A DNA stretch of 64,000 nt from Streptomyces sp. NBC_00259 (lineage in GTDB: Bacteria > Actinomycetota > Actinomycetes > Streptomycetales > Streptomycetaceae), in NCBI RefSeq assembly GCF_036181745.1, contig NZ_CP108080.1:3687501-3751500 (forward strand), read 5' to 3'. Of the stretch, positions 17,584 to 24,904 are shown piece after piece. The notes below the pieces were generated by a model. That model ran no database searches. It saw only the letters and a list, made by a program, of their open reading frames with translations, and was not told the origin of the DNA. The translations under genes were made by a program, and so were the position numbers. Each line of letters opens with the position of its first letter. The stretch's first letter is position 1.

Positions 17584-17702
17584 TCGCCTACCGGGTTAGC
17601 TGACGGGTTCGGAGCAGGAAGGTCTCCTACGAGCACGACGTAGTGCCCGATTCACCCCAATTGGTGGTTCCCCGGTTCCCTTGCGGAATTCGGCGCATGC
17701 GC
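17584..17702 (-). promoter_or_regulatory. ydaO/yuaA-type c-di-AMP riboswitch controlling the M23 gene
   Basis: Read on the minus strand, the leader holds the conserved ydaO blocks in order: an opening CGCCGAA (17689-17695) with a CCGGGGAACCACC-like segment, GGGGTGAATCG (about 17649-17659), and the hallmark 3' block CCGAACCCGTCAGCTAACC (17593-17611) followed by GGTAGGCG (17585-17592). The closing GGCG can pair with the opening CGCC to make P1. The AAAGGAG ribosome site and GTG start follow 15-25 bases later. A separate perfect hairpin (GCCGTC/GACGGC, 17708-17725) precedes the aptamer. The family binds c-di-AMP and turns expression off when the ligand is high. The rest of the gap to 17952 has no gene. 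Confidence 0.88.
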
Positions 17703-17952
17703 ACGGTGCCGTCTCTTGCGACGGCTGGGACGACCGCGCTGCGTTATCGAACGTTAATAGACACCGAGGTCGGATTCCAAGCTGTTCCCACTGATCGTTA
17801 ACGACGTTGGCCTGGACTTACCAGCAACAAGAGGATCGAATCGGGCAAGTTGACCAACCCTCGATCCACTCCACTTTCCTGACGGTCTATCAAATGTTAT
17901 GCGGAGCGGTGTCCTTCGATCACGGTCCGTGGCGCCCCCTCCACCGCAGGGG

Positions 17953-19095
17953 TCACGGGACGACGGGCATCGTCCTGCGCCGCTCCGGCTGGCGCTCCCC
18001 CGGCCGCCCGACCGCGAGCAGCGCCATGTCATCCGTCGACCTGCCGCGCGTATGCCGCCGTACGTCCTCGACGACCGCGTCCAGCAGCTCCTCCGGCCCG
18101 GGAAAGATCCGGCCGCTCAGCCGTGTGCGCGGATCGTAGAAGGCACCCTGCTTGTCACGCGCCTCCGACAGTCCGTCCGTATAGAGGAGGAGCGTGGCGC
18201 CGGGCAGGTAGGGGGTCTCGTACGCCCGGTCCGGCCACGCGTCCAGATCGCCCATGCCGAGCGGCAGGGCGCGCTCGGGCGGCTCCAGCACGTCCAGCCC
18301 ACCGTCCGCGCCCAGCAGCAGCGGCGGCGGATGACCCCGGTTGACCATCCTGACCAGGCCGCTCCCGTGCGGGATCTCCGCGAGCACCGCGGTGGTGAAA
18401 CCCTCGAACGCGTCGAACCCGGAGCGCCCCGTGCCCGCACGCGCCAGCGCCCGCTCCAGCCGCTGGGCGACACCCTCCAGCGAGGACTCCTGCTCTGCGG
18501 CCTCCCGGAACGCCCCGAGCACCACGGCCACCGCCTCGACCGCGTCCAGTCCCTTCCCTCGTACGTCGCCGACGACCAGCCGCACCCCGTGGGGAGTCTC
18601 CTGCACGGCATACAGGTCTCCCCCGATGAAGGCGTCCCGCTGCGCCGCCTCGTACCGCGCCGCGACCAGCAGCCCGCCGATCCGTTCGTCCGGCGTGGGC
18701 AGAACGGCGCGCTGCGCGGCCTCCGCGATGACCCGCGCCGACGCGAGGCGCTCGCCGCTGCGGCGTACGACCTGATTGATGAAGAGGGCCAGCACGGAGA
18801 CCGTGAACACGGTCAGCAGCTCCGTCACGGCCGGGATCTCGCTGGTCCTGCTGTTGTACGCGTGGAGTCCTGCCACCGTCGCGACGGAGGCGACGCCCGT
18901 GAGCAGCGTGTAGAGGGCGGAGAAGAAGGGAGCGGCGACCAGCGGCGCCGCGGCGAAGAGGGGCGAGGCGGTGAACGACTCCGGGGTGCCCAGATCGAAG
19001 AAGACCCCGGTCACGATCAGCAGCACCGGCAACGCTCCGACGACCCTGCGGCCACCGTTGCGCCGCGGTCGTTCGTCGCGTTCTCGTTGCCCCAC
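17953..19095 (-). CDS. Membrane-bound SpoIIE (PP2C-type) serine phosphatase
   Basis: A 380-residue protein. Three or more hydrophobic segments lie within residues 15-115 (VVGALPVLLIVTGVFF; LFAAAPLVAAPFF; LLTVFTVSVLALF). A cytosolic SpoIIE/PP2C domain follows from about 145, with FIGGDLY, VGDVRGKGLDAV, NRGHPPPLLL, YTDGLSEARD and a terminal RSTDDMALLAVG. It is predicted to dephosphorylate an anti-anti-sigma factor in response to a membrane cue. GTG at 19095 is the start because AGGAG sits eight bases upstream; the 130 codons before it are a low-quality extension. It is the second SpoIIE phosphatase in the window and lacks the ATPase half of the first. Confidence 0.9.
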   Translation of the reverse strand: MGQRERDERPRRNGGRRVVGALPVLLIVTGVFFDLGTPESFTASPLFAAAPLVAAPFFSALYTLLTGVASVATVAGLHAYNSRTSEIPAVTELLTVFTVSVLALFINQVVRRSGERLASARVIAEAAQRAVLPTPDERIGGLLVAARYEAAQRDAFIGGDLYAVQETPHGVRLVVGDVRGKGLDAVEAVAVVLGAFREAAEQESSLEGVAQRLERALARAGTGRSGFDAFEGFTTAVLAEIPHGSGLVRMVNRGHPPPLLLGADGGLDVLEPPERALPLGMGDLDAWPDRAYETPYLPGATLLLYTDGLSEARDKQGAFYDPRTRLSGRIFPGPEELLDAVVEDVRRHTRGRSTDDMALLAVGRPGERQPERRRTMPVVP

Positions 19096-19320
19096 CAGTG
19101 GTCTCCTGCCAGGTCCGCCCGGCTGCGGACGGTACCGCGCCCTCTCCAGGCTGGCCGTAACCGCACCGCACGACGAATCGCCATCGGCCAACCGGACCAG
19201 CGGGCCGGCGGCTGTGCCATTTTGCCCCTGGCCGTGCCGTTGTGCCGTGCCGTTGTGCCACGCCGTTGTGGCCAATGCCGCTGTCCGTGCTGTCGGCGGG
19301 CTGTCCGGCCGTGCCGACGC

Positions 19321-19341
19321 CACCAGGGGGCCCTCCTGGTG
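19321..19341 (-). terminator. Hairpin downstream of the TipA-like gene
   Basis: Stem CACCAGG/CCTGGTG around GGGCCCT, 22 bases past the stop of the MerR gene. There is no T-tract, which is usual in this genus. Upstream of it, 19225-19275 holds loose repeats of GCCGTTGTG. Confidence 0.5.
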
Positions 19342-19363
19342 ACACCACCACACGTGGCGCGCC

Positions 19364-20113
19364 TCAGTCGTCGCTGAGGTTGCGCTCCGCGTACATCGTG
19401 ATCGCATCGCGGACGAAGACCGCCGTTCCGTCCCCGTGCCGGTCGTAGTTCGCCGTGAAGCGCGGATCGGCGACGTACATCTCACCGAGCCCGATGACGT
19501 ACGACCTGGTCGGTGCGGCCGTCACCGACAGCCACTCGCAGTGCCGCTGCGCGATCGCCTGAACCTCGTCGCTGTCCGGCGCGAGCCCGTCCTTCAGAGC
19601 CTGGCCGAAATCGCGGGCGATCGCGAGCTGACGGTCCTGGAACGCCTTCTTCTCCTGCGCGCTCAGCGAGCGCCACCAGCGGTCGCCCTTCTCGTACGCC
19701 TCGCGGCCCCAGCGCTGGGTGACCTCCTCCTCGTACCGGGTGTGGTCGAAGCCGTCGAAGACTTCTTCCGCCATGAGTTCCTCTCCCTTCTCCGTGCGGT
19801 CGAGAGTGGTCCGCACCGAGGCGATCTGTCGCCCGATGCGCTCCCGCTCCTGCTCCAGCAGCCCCAGATGGGCACGCAGGGCGGCGGCCGTGTCCCGCTG
19901 CCCCTCCAGGGCCTGCGCGATCGCCGGCAGCCCGAGACCCAGCTCGCGCAGCAGCAGAATCCGCTGCAGCCGGATCAGGGCGTCCTGGTCGTAGTAGCGG
20001 TAACCGTTGCCGCCGACGCGGCTGGGTGCGAGCAGGCCGAGTTCGCCGTAGTGCCTGAGCGTGCGGCTCGTCGTACCGGCCTTCTTGGCGATTTCCTGGA
20101 TGGACCACTCCAT
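19364..20113 (-). CDS. TipA-like MerR-family regulator with antibiotic-recognition domain
   Basis: A 249-residue protein almost the same length as S. lividans TipAL (about 253). Residues 1-70 form a MerR winged helix (IQEIAKKAGTTSRTLRHYGELGLL, NGYRYYD). Residues 75-115 form the dimer coiled coil. Residues 120-249 form a TipAS-type all-helical domain (FDHTRYEEEVTQRWG; EMYVADPRFTANYD; FVRDAITMYAERNL). TipAS domains bind thiopeptides and other large antibiotics and switch MerR-type promoters on. A Cys (AQRHCEWL) lies in the helical domain, where covalent capture is known for TipA, though I cannot confirm equivalence. The ATG at 20113 is fixed by the operator-promoter immediately upstream, which implies autoregulation. 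Confidence 0.88.
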   Translation of the reverse strand: MEWSIQEIAKKAGTTSRTLRHYGELGLLAPSRVGGNGYRYYDQDALIRLQRILLLRELGLGLPAIAQALEGQRDTAAALRAHLGLLEQERERIGRQIASVRTTLDRTEKGEELMAEEVFDGFDHTRYEEEVTQRWGREAYEKGDRWWRSLSAQEKKAFQDRQLAIARDFGQALKDGLAPDSDEVQAIAQRHCEWLSVTAAPTRSYVIGLGEMYVADPRFTANYDRHGDGTAVFVRDAITMYAERNLSDD

Positions 20114-20129
20114 GGCCCTCACGCTAAAT

Positions 20130-20152
20130 CTTGACGTTGCGTAAAGGTCAAG
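20130..20152 (-). promoter_or_regulatory. MerR-type operator in a promoter with long spacer
   Basis: Inverted repeat CTTGAC-N11-GTCAAG. On the minus strand it overlaps a -35 TTGACC and precedes a -10-like TAGCGT with a 19-base spacer. The over-long spacer with the dyad between the boxes is the classical MerR arrangement, 17 bases upstream of the regulator's own ATG. Confidence 0.8.
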
Positions 20153-20294
20153 GCCGGGCGGACGGAGACGGCCACCGGAACGCGGGCGACGGGAGAGCAC
20201 CGCGCCGGAAGCCGGGAAAGCACCACGGAAGCCTGGAGAACCGGGAAAACACCGATGACCCGGGACCATGTGGTCCCGGGCCATCGGCCTTCAG

Positions 20295-20368
20295 TAGCGG
20301 GGACAGGATTTGAACCTGCGACCTCTGGGTTATGAGCCCAGCGAGCTACCGAGCTGCTCCACCCCGCG
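20295..20368 (-). tRNA. Initiator tRNA-fMet (CAU)
   Basis: 74 nt, anticodon CAT. Two initiator hallmarks are present: C1 faces U72 so the first acceptor pair is unpaired, and the anticodon stem has three consecutive G:C pairs (GGG/CCC at 29-31/39-41). T-loop TTCAAAT is canonical. CCA is not encoded. Confidence 0.95.
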
Positions 20369-20540
20369 TCGGTGAACACAACCTTACGCCATCCGGAGCA
20401 AGATCCACTCCACTTTTCCCGCCGGGCCCCTCAGAACGCGGAAAACTGCAGGCCAGAGCATTCCGAAGCGGGCCCAAGCAGGCTGAAGCGAGCCCTCAGC
20501 AGGCCCTCGATCGGCCCACCACGTACGTCCCTGCCCGCGA

Positions 20541-20741
20541 CTACTCGGCGACTTCGGTCCGCTCCCACCACTCGTACACGGTCAGCCGCCCCTCCGCGCT
20601 GTCCTCGTGCCGGGTCGTGGCCTTGAAGTGCTCGTAACCGCCACGGTGGGGAATCTTCAGCTCCTGTCCCGGAGGGGTGATCGGGACGATCTGCCCCTGC
20701 AGATCGTCCGGCCCGCCCTCCAGGCGTGCCTTGGTAGTCAT
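20541..20741 (-). CDS. Small DUF5988-like protein
   Basis: A 66-residue acidic protein beginning MTTKARLEGG and containing LKIPHRGGYEHFKAT and VYEWWERTEVAE. From memory this matches the actinobacterial DUF5988 family, whose function is unknown. GGAGGT abuts the ATG at 20741 with only one base between, unusually close. A longer in-frame start at 20810 would add 23 residues (MRQVCSRCAPGV...). No membrane or signal segment. It lies downstream of the FBP gene on the same strand with an 80-bp gap. Confidence 0.7.
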   Translation of the reverse strand: MTTKARLEGGPDDLQGQIVPITPPGQELKIPHRGGYEHFKATTRHEDSAEGRLTVYEWWERTEVAE

Positions 20742-20819
20742 ACCTCCAGTTTTCCCACTCAGGCGACCTCCCCGCACGCCCGGAGCGCACCGGGAGCACA
20801 CCTGGCGCACCCGTTCGGC

Positions 20820-21317
20820 TCATCCGGAGAGCTTGTCCAGGAAGCCGAAGAGATGGTCCCGGGTGCGTTCGGCCTGCTGCTCCACCGTGAGCGACTCCTG
20901 GAGGCGGCCGCCGGGAACCGGGGTCTTGATCCCCCGTACGTAGAGGGAGCAGGCGAGGTCGGTGCACATGTACAGCCCGACCGAGTTGCCCTCCCGGCCG
21001 GCCTGGCCCGTCTTGCGGGCCGTCATCAGGGAGACGCCGTCTCCCGGGTGGGTGGTCAGACACAGGGAACACATGCTGCGATGCAGATATCCCCGCTGCC
21101 GGGAGGGAAAGCGCAGCGCGATCCCGACGGCCGGGCCGTCGTCCCGCTCGGCGACGAGATAGCTGCGGTCGGGGGCGCCGGGGTCGCGCCACCCGAGGAA
21201 GTCCAGGTCGTCCCAGGGCCGCGCGTCGAGGTCGCGAGGGACGGCGAGACGCTTGGCCTCACCCTTCGAGCAGTTGATGAACGACGCGCGGACGGCGGAC
21301 TCGGTGAGTGCCTTCAT
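20820..21317 (-). CDS. FBP-domain (treble-clef zinc finger) protein
   Basis: A 165-residue protein with Cys pairs in MCSLC (about 82-86) and MCTDLAC (about 115-121), and the sequence SVGLYMCTDLACSLYVRG, matching the C-terminal zinc-binding domain of the EF-G-binding/FBP family (FusB-like fold). The family binds elongation factor G or ribosomes and in staphylococci confers fusidic acid resistance; actinobacterial members are uncharacterised. Start ATG 21317. It is divergent from a TetR gene across a perfect 27-bp palindrome, so it is very probably the regulated target. Confidence 0.82.
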   Translation of the reverse strand: MKALTESAVRASFINCSKGEAKRLAVPRDLDARPWDDLDFLGWRDPGAPDRSYLVAERDDGPAVGIALRFPSRQRGYLHRSMCSLCLTTHPGDGVSLMTARKTGQAGREGNSVGLYMCTDLACSLYVRGIKTPVPGGRLQESLTVEQQAERTRDHLFGFLDKLSG

Positions 21318-21331
21318 GACGCGGGACGCTA

Positions 21332-21358
21332 CGTTTGCCTAGGATCCCTAGGCAAACG
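21332..21358. promoter_or_regulatory. Perfect palindromic operator between FBP and TetR genes
   Basis: Half-site CGTTTGCCTAGG and its exact reverse complement separated by 3 bp, placed 15 bp from the FBP start and 26 bp from the TetR start. The size and perfect symmetry fit a TetR-family operator shared by both divergent promoters. A further CCTAGG lies at 21368-21373. Confidence 0.85.
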
Positions 21359-21383
21359 AATAATTCCCCTAGGAAGGGTGTGC

Positions 21384-22103
21384 ATGCCCCCTGCTGATGC
21401 CCGTACCCGCACTCACGGCCGCGCCGGACTCAACACCGAGCGCGTGGTGCGTGCGGCAGCCGACCTTTCGGACGAGGTGGGGTTCGACGGCGTCACGGTC
21501 TCCGCGCTCGCCCGGCACTTCGGCGTCAGGGACGCCAGCCTCTACTCGCACGTGAGGAACCTGTCGGACCTGCGGACCCGGGTCGCCCTCCTCGCCACCC
21601 GGGACTTCGCCGACCGCATCACCTCCGCCGTGGCGGGCCGGGCCGGCAAGGACGCCCTGACCGCCTTCGCCGAGGCGTACCGGACGTTCGCCCTGGACCA
21701 CCCGGGGCGCTACGCGGCGACCCAGAGCCGGCTCGACCCGTCCCTCCTCGACGCATCCCTCATCGACGCATCGCCGGACCTCGCCGCCGGCCCGCGCCGC
21801 ATCATCGACGCCACCTACGCCATGATGCGCGCCTACGACCTCCCCGAACCGGACCTGACCGACGCCGTACGCCTGCTGCGCAGCACCTTCCACGGCTACA
21901 GCAGCCTGGAGGCGAACGGCGGCTTCCGCGCGGAACGCGACGTACAGGCATCCTGGGAGCGCGCCATCGAGGCACTCGACCACCTGCTGCGGAACTGGCC
22001 GCGCGCGTCCCCCGGCGACCACGACCAGCCGCTGCCACCGGACTCACCGGCTCCCCCGGCCCCACCGGCTCCCCCGGCTCCCCCGGCTCCCCCGGCTCCA
22101 TGA
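21384..22103 (+). CDS. TetR/AcrR family regulator with WHG-type C-terminal domain
   Basis: A 239-residue repressor. The HTH lies at about 15-60 (LNTERVVRAAADLSDEVG; VTVSALARHFGVRDASLYSHVRN), and a C-terminal domain contains the WHG-like core (STFHGYSSLEANGGF). The last 20 residues are a Pro-Ala-Pro repeat (APPAPP), encoded by a CCCCCGGCT tandem repeat that adds a disordered tail. ATG 21384 has AGGAAGGG upstream. It likely represses itself and the divergent FBP gene through the 21332-21358 palindrome. Confidence 0.87.
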   Translation: MPPADARTRTHGRAGLNTERVVRAAADLSDEVGFDGVTVSALARHFGVRDASLYSHVRNLSDLRTRVALLATRDFADRITSAVAGRAGKDALTAFAEAYRTFALDHPGRYAATQSRLDPSLLDASLIDASPDLAAGPRRIIDATYAMMRAYDLPEPDLTDAVRLLRSTFHGYSSLEANGGFRAERDVQASWERAIEALDHLLRNWPRASPGDHDQPLPPDSPAPPAPPAPPAPPAPPAP

Positions 22104-22203
22104 ACTTGCTGCTCGGCCACAGGACATGGACCCGCGCAGACCCGTCGCCGACGCCCCGGAACGGGGGTTGGCCTTCCGGTCGCACATGTCTGCCATGACG
22201 CGT

Positions 22204-22239
22204 CAGTGCCCGGCCGGACCTGGGGCCGGCCGGGCACTG
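22204..22239. terminator. Strong bidirectional hairpin between TetR gene and tRNA-Lys
   Basis: 14-bp perfect stem CAGTGCCCGGCCGG with an 8-nt loop, positioned to end both the TetR transcript (plus) and tRNA-Lys (minus). Confidence 0.8.
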
Positions 22240-22244
22240 GGAGG

Positions 22245-22317
22245 TAGGCCGTGTGGGACTCGAACCCACAACCAACGGATTAAAAGTCCGCTGCTCTGCC
22301 AATTGAGCTAACGGCCC
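22245..22317 (-). tRNA. tRNA-Lys (UUU)
   Basis: 73 nt; acceptor stem GGGCCGT/ACGGCCT, anticodon TTT in loop CTTTTAA, canonical T-loop GTTCGAGT. Followed by the 22204-22239 terminator. Confidence 0.95.
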
Positions 22318-22345
22318 TCGGCGAGTCATCCCCGAGCATAGCCGC

Positions 22346-22388
22346 ACGACGCCCGGCATCCGATCGGGTATCGGTTGCCGGGCGTCGT
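22346..22388 (-). terminator. Hairpin downstream of the FG-GAP protein gene
   Basis: Stem ACGACGCCCGGCA/TGCCGGGCGTCGT (13 bp) enclosing a smaller CCGAT/ATCGG hairpin, about 40 bases after the stop at 22429. Confidence 0.75.
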
Positions 22389-22428
22389 CGCAGGCGGAAA
22401 GCGGGCCGGGAACGGGGAGCGTGGCCGG

Positions 22429-24609
22429 TCAGAAGAGTGTGCGGTAGTACTGCCAGCCCGTGGCGAGTGTCGTCGTCGCGCCGAACGACCCCTTGCCGTC
22501 GCCCTTGTTGCGGAGCAGTTTGCCGTTCGCGTCGCGCGAGAGGAGGTCCGGGAGGCCGTCGCCGGAGATGTCCCCGACGCCGAGAATGTCGGTGCGACCG
22601 GCGCCCCAGTCCCTGAAGACCAGCGCGCGGGGCTTCAGCGTGCCCGTTCCGGTGCCGCCGTAGCGCCACAGCTCGCCCGCCGGGTCGCGGGCCAGGAGGT
22701 CGGCGTGGCCGTCGCGGTCGATGTCGCCCGCGCCGATCAGGCGGTAGCCCTTCCAGCCGGTGCCGATGACGACGCCCGGGTCAAGGCCCGCGCGGGCGTT
22801 GGAGCGGTACAGGTAGAGCTTGCCCGTGGCGGCGTTGCGGGCCAGCAGGTCGGGGCGGCCGTCGCCGGTCAGGTCGCCGGGCGCGACGAGGGCGTCCATG
22901 CTGTTCCAGCCGGTGCCGATGAGCGTATGCGTGGAGGCCTGGCCGGACGGGAAGTACACCCCCTCGCACCGGCCGCCGATGCGCCACAGCCTGCCGTCCA
23001 CGGTGCGGAGCACCATGTCCTCACAGCCGTCGCCGTCGAGGTCGCCCATCGGGACGAACCGCGTCGCCAGGTTCCAGGGACCGGTCGCCCAGTAGCCGGT
23101 CGCGCCGATGCGGTGCGCGGACAGCTTCCCCGCCGTCGTCATCGCGTAGTACTCGCCGAGCCCGTCCCCGTTGGCGTCCCGGAACGCCGACGCGCCGCCG
23201 GTCAGCCGCATCGAGCCGGAGCCGAGGCTCCGCGTGCCCGTGCCCGTGCCGTCGCCGGCGTCCGCGGTGAGGGCCCAGGTGTACGGGCCGCTCGCCGCCG
23301 TGCGGCCGTCGTCCCTGCGCCCGTCCCAGCTGATCCGTATCGCGGCGCCGTCCCGCTCCGTGCCGGAGAGCACCCTCGCGACCTTCCCGTACGCGTCCTT
23401 GAGGGTCAGCTTCCAGGAGCCGGCGGGCCGGCTGAGGCGCCAGTGGCCCGACCAGCGCGCCGACTCCTTGCGCAGGTCGAGCGTCGCGTCCGTACGCGCG
23501 TCCAGGAGCACCATCGGGGAGCGCGGCACGGTCACCGGCTTGATGTGGATGCGGCCGGCCTCGTCGGTGTACGCGAGGTGGCCGCCGTACTTGTCGACCG
23601 TCCAGTCCCACACGTACTGCCCGGCGTCGACGACCTGCTCGGACGTGGGCTGTCCGCCGCCCCGGTGGAAGTCGAGCAGCCGCAGCTTCGTCGGGTCGGG
23701 GTCCTTCCAGACGAGGAATCCGTCACCGATCTGGGCGCGTTGCACCACCGGCACCGGGATGCCGCGACCGGTGGTGTGGTCCCAGACGCCGGACTTGTTC
23801 GCGTCGGTGCAGCGCCAGTACAGCCAGCGGCCCACGGCCTGCAGCTCGTCCGGCCGGCAGCCGGAACCGAGCACGAGGTCCGGCGAGTTCACCTTCGTCC
23901 GCAGGTCGTACGAGTTGACCGTGCCGACGCGCGTCCCCGGCTTCCAGAGCTTGTCCCCCCACACGGCGGACGCGGTGATGGAGCGTGTGTGGACGAGCCC
24001 CAGGGGCTCGCCGGACGGATTGCGGTCCGCCTCGTCGAACGACCCGATGAGCTGCTTGCCCTGCCTGGTGTTGTTGACGACGACGTACGGTCCCGCCGCC
24101 CCGGCGACCAGGTCCGGCGCCTCCCACCAGCCCAGGGAGACCTCGCTCTGCGGTACGCGACCGCCGGCCGCCTCCTGGCCCACGCCGATCGGCACGTTGT
24201 AGGCGACCCGGCCGTCCCCGAGCGCCCACAGCCGGGACTCGAAGCCGTCGCACAACTCCCCGGCTCCCGGCCCGCACGGCCACTGCACCCAGAAGTGGGG
24301 CTCGGCCAGCCGCTGCGGGCCGGGCGTGGGCGTGCCGGCGGCGGCGAGGTCGTACTCGTACAGCCCCCGCCACTGCTCCGGGTCGATCCAGGCCGTGACG
24401 CTGAGCTTGCCGCCGCCGAGGGCGATCCCCTCCGGCCTGGCCGGGCGGCCGTCGCGGGTGCCGAGCGTGATGACGACCTCGTCGTCGGCGGCGCGCGCCG
24501 ACCCGGGCGTGGCGGCCGCGGTCAGCGGGGAGAGACCGAGACCGCCGGCGGCCAGTGCGACGGCGGTCCCGATCGTGAGCGGTGTGCGTCTGAAGGTGCG
24601 GGTTGTCAT
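22429..24609 (-). CDS. Secreted FG-GAP/VCBS repeat protein
   Basis: A 726-residue exported protein. A Tat/Sec-like signal peptide covers about 1-40 (TFRRTPLTIGTAVALAAGGLG, AxA-type cleavage near SARAADD). Residues 45-370 are a beta-propeller-like region without a clear family, and about 380-480 a FlgD-like Ig segment (LKDAYGKVARVLSGTE, RISWDGRRDDG). From about 490 there are at least four FG-GAP repeats with Ca-binding DxDGDG-type loops (DANGDGLGEYY; GDLDGDGCEDM; GDLTGDGRPDLL; GDIDRDGHADLL; GDISGDGLPDLL). Such proteins are common in Streptomyces secretomes and presumed to bind surfaces or glycans; no catalytic residues are evident. A decayed relative lies directly upstream at 24697-24827. Confidence 0.85.
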   Translation of the reverse strand: MTTRTFRRTPLTIGTAVALAAGGLGLSPLTAAATPGSARAADDEVVITLGTRDGRPARPEGIALGGGKLSVTAWIDPEQWRGLYEYDLAAAGTPTPGPQRLAEPHFWVQWPCGPGAGELCDGFESRLWALGDGRVAYNVPIGVGQEAAGGRVPQSEVSLGWWEAPDLVAGAAGPYVVVNNTRQGKQLIGSFDEADRNPSGEPLGLVHTRSITASAVWGDKLWKPGTRVGTVNSYDLRTKVNSPDLVLGSGCRPDELQAVGRWLYWRCTDANKSGVWDHTTGRGIPVPVVQRAQIGDGFLVWKDPDPTKLRLLDFHRGGGQPTSEQVVDAGQYVWDWTVDKYGGHLAYTDEAGRIHIKPVTVPRSPMVLLDARTDATLDLRKESARWSGHWRLSRPAGSWKLTLKDAYGKVARVLSGTERDGAAIRISWDGRRDDGRTAASGPYTWALTADAGDGTGTGTRSLGSGSMRLTGGASAFRDANGDGLGEYYAMTTAGKLSAHRIGATGYWATGPWNLATRFVPMGDLDGDGCEDMVLRTVDGRLWRIGGRCEGVYFPSGQASTHTLIGTGWNSMDALVAPGDLTGDGRPDLLARNAATGKLYLYRSNARAGLDPGVVIGTGWKGYRLIGAGDIDRDGHADLLARDPAGELWRYGGTGTGTLKPRALVFRDWGAGRTDILGVGDISGDGLPDLLSRDANGKLLRNKGDGKGSFGATTTLATGWQYYRTLF

Positions 24610-24696
24610 GGTCGGCCCCCTGGTGAACGCGACGTCCCATCGTCGTCCTGGAAGCTATGACCGCCCGGACCTGCTGCGGGTTGTACAGGATTGAAT

Positions 24697-24827
24697 GATC
24701 GTCAGTACGTCCGCCCGGCCGTCACCGGTCAGGTCTCCGGGCGCGGTGAGGGTTGAACTGGCACCAGCCGTTGCCGAGCAGAGTGGAGCCCTCGAACTGG
24801 GGTCTGGTCGCGAAGCCGGTGCCGATC
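24697..24827 (-). pseudogene. Frameshifted remnant of an FG-GAP repeat protein
   Basis: On the minus strand one frame reads IGTGFATRPQFEGSTLLGNG and then GWCQF. The neighbouring frame continues as LTAPGDLTGDGRADVLTI, the same motif order as in the intact gene at 22429-24609 (GTGWNSMDALVAPGDLTGDGRPDLLA). The two halves are joined by a frameshift and no start or full domain remains. This is a relic of a tandem paralogue. Confidence 0.7.
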
Positions 24828-24853
24828 TACACGTAGACGCCGCCGACAACGGG

Positions 24854-24889
24854 GCAGGGCCCGTACCCCTCGTGGGGTACGGGCCCTGC
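24854..24889 (-). terminator. Strong terminator of the DEAD-box helicase gene
   Basis: 16-bp perfect stem GCAGGGCCCGTACCCC with a TCGT loop, 15 bases past the helicase stop. Confidence 0.9.
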
Positions 24890-24904
24890 TCGGTGCGTCA
24901 AACG

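Noticed and set aside
20295..20368. Elongator tRNA-Met
   Set aside because: The unpaired C1-U72 and the three G:C pairs in the anticodon stem identify the initiator.
22245..22317. tRNA-Lys as phage attachment site
   Set aside because: No integrase, no duplicated 3' tRNA fragment and no atypical block nearby.
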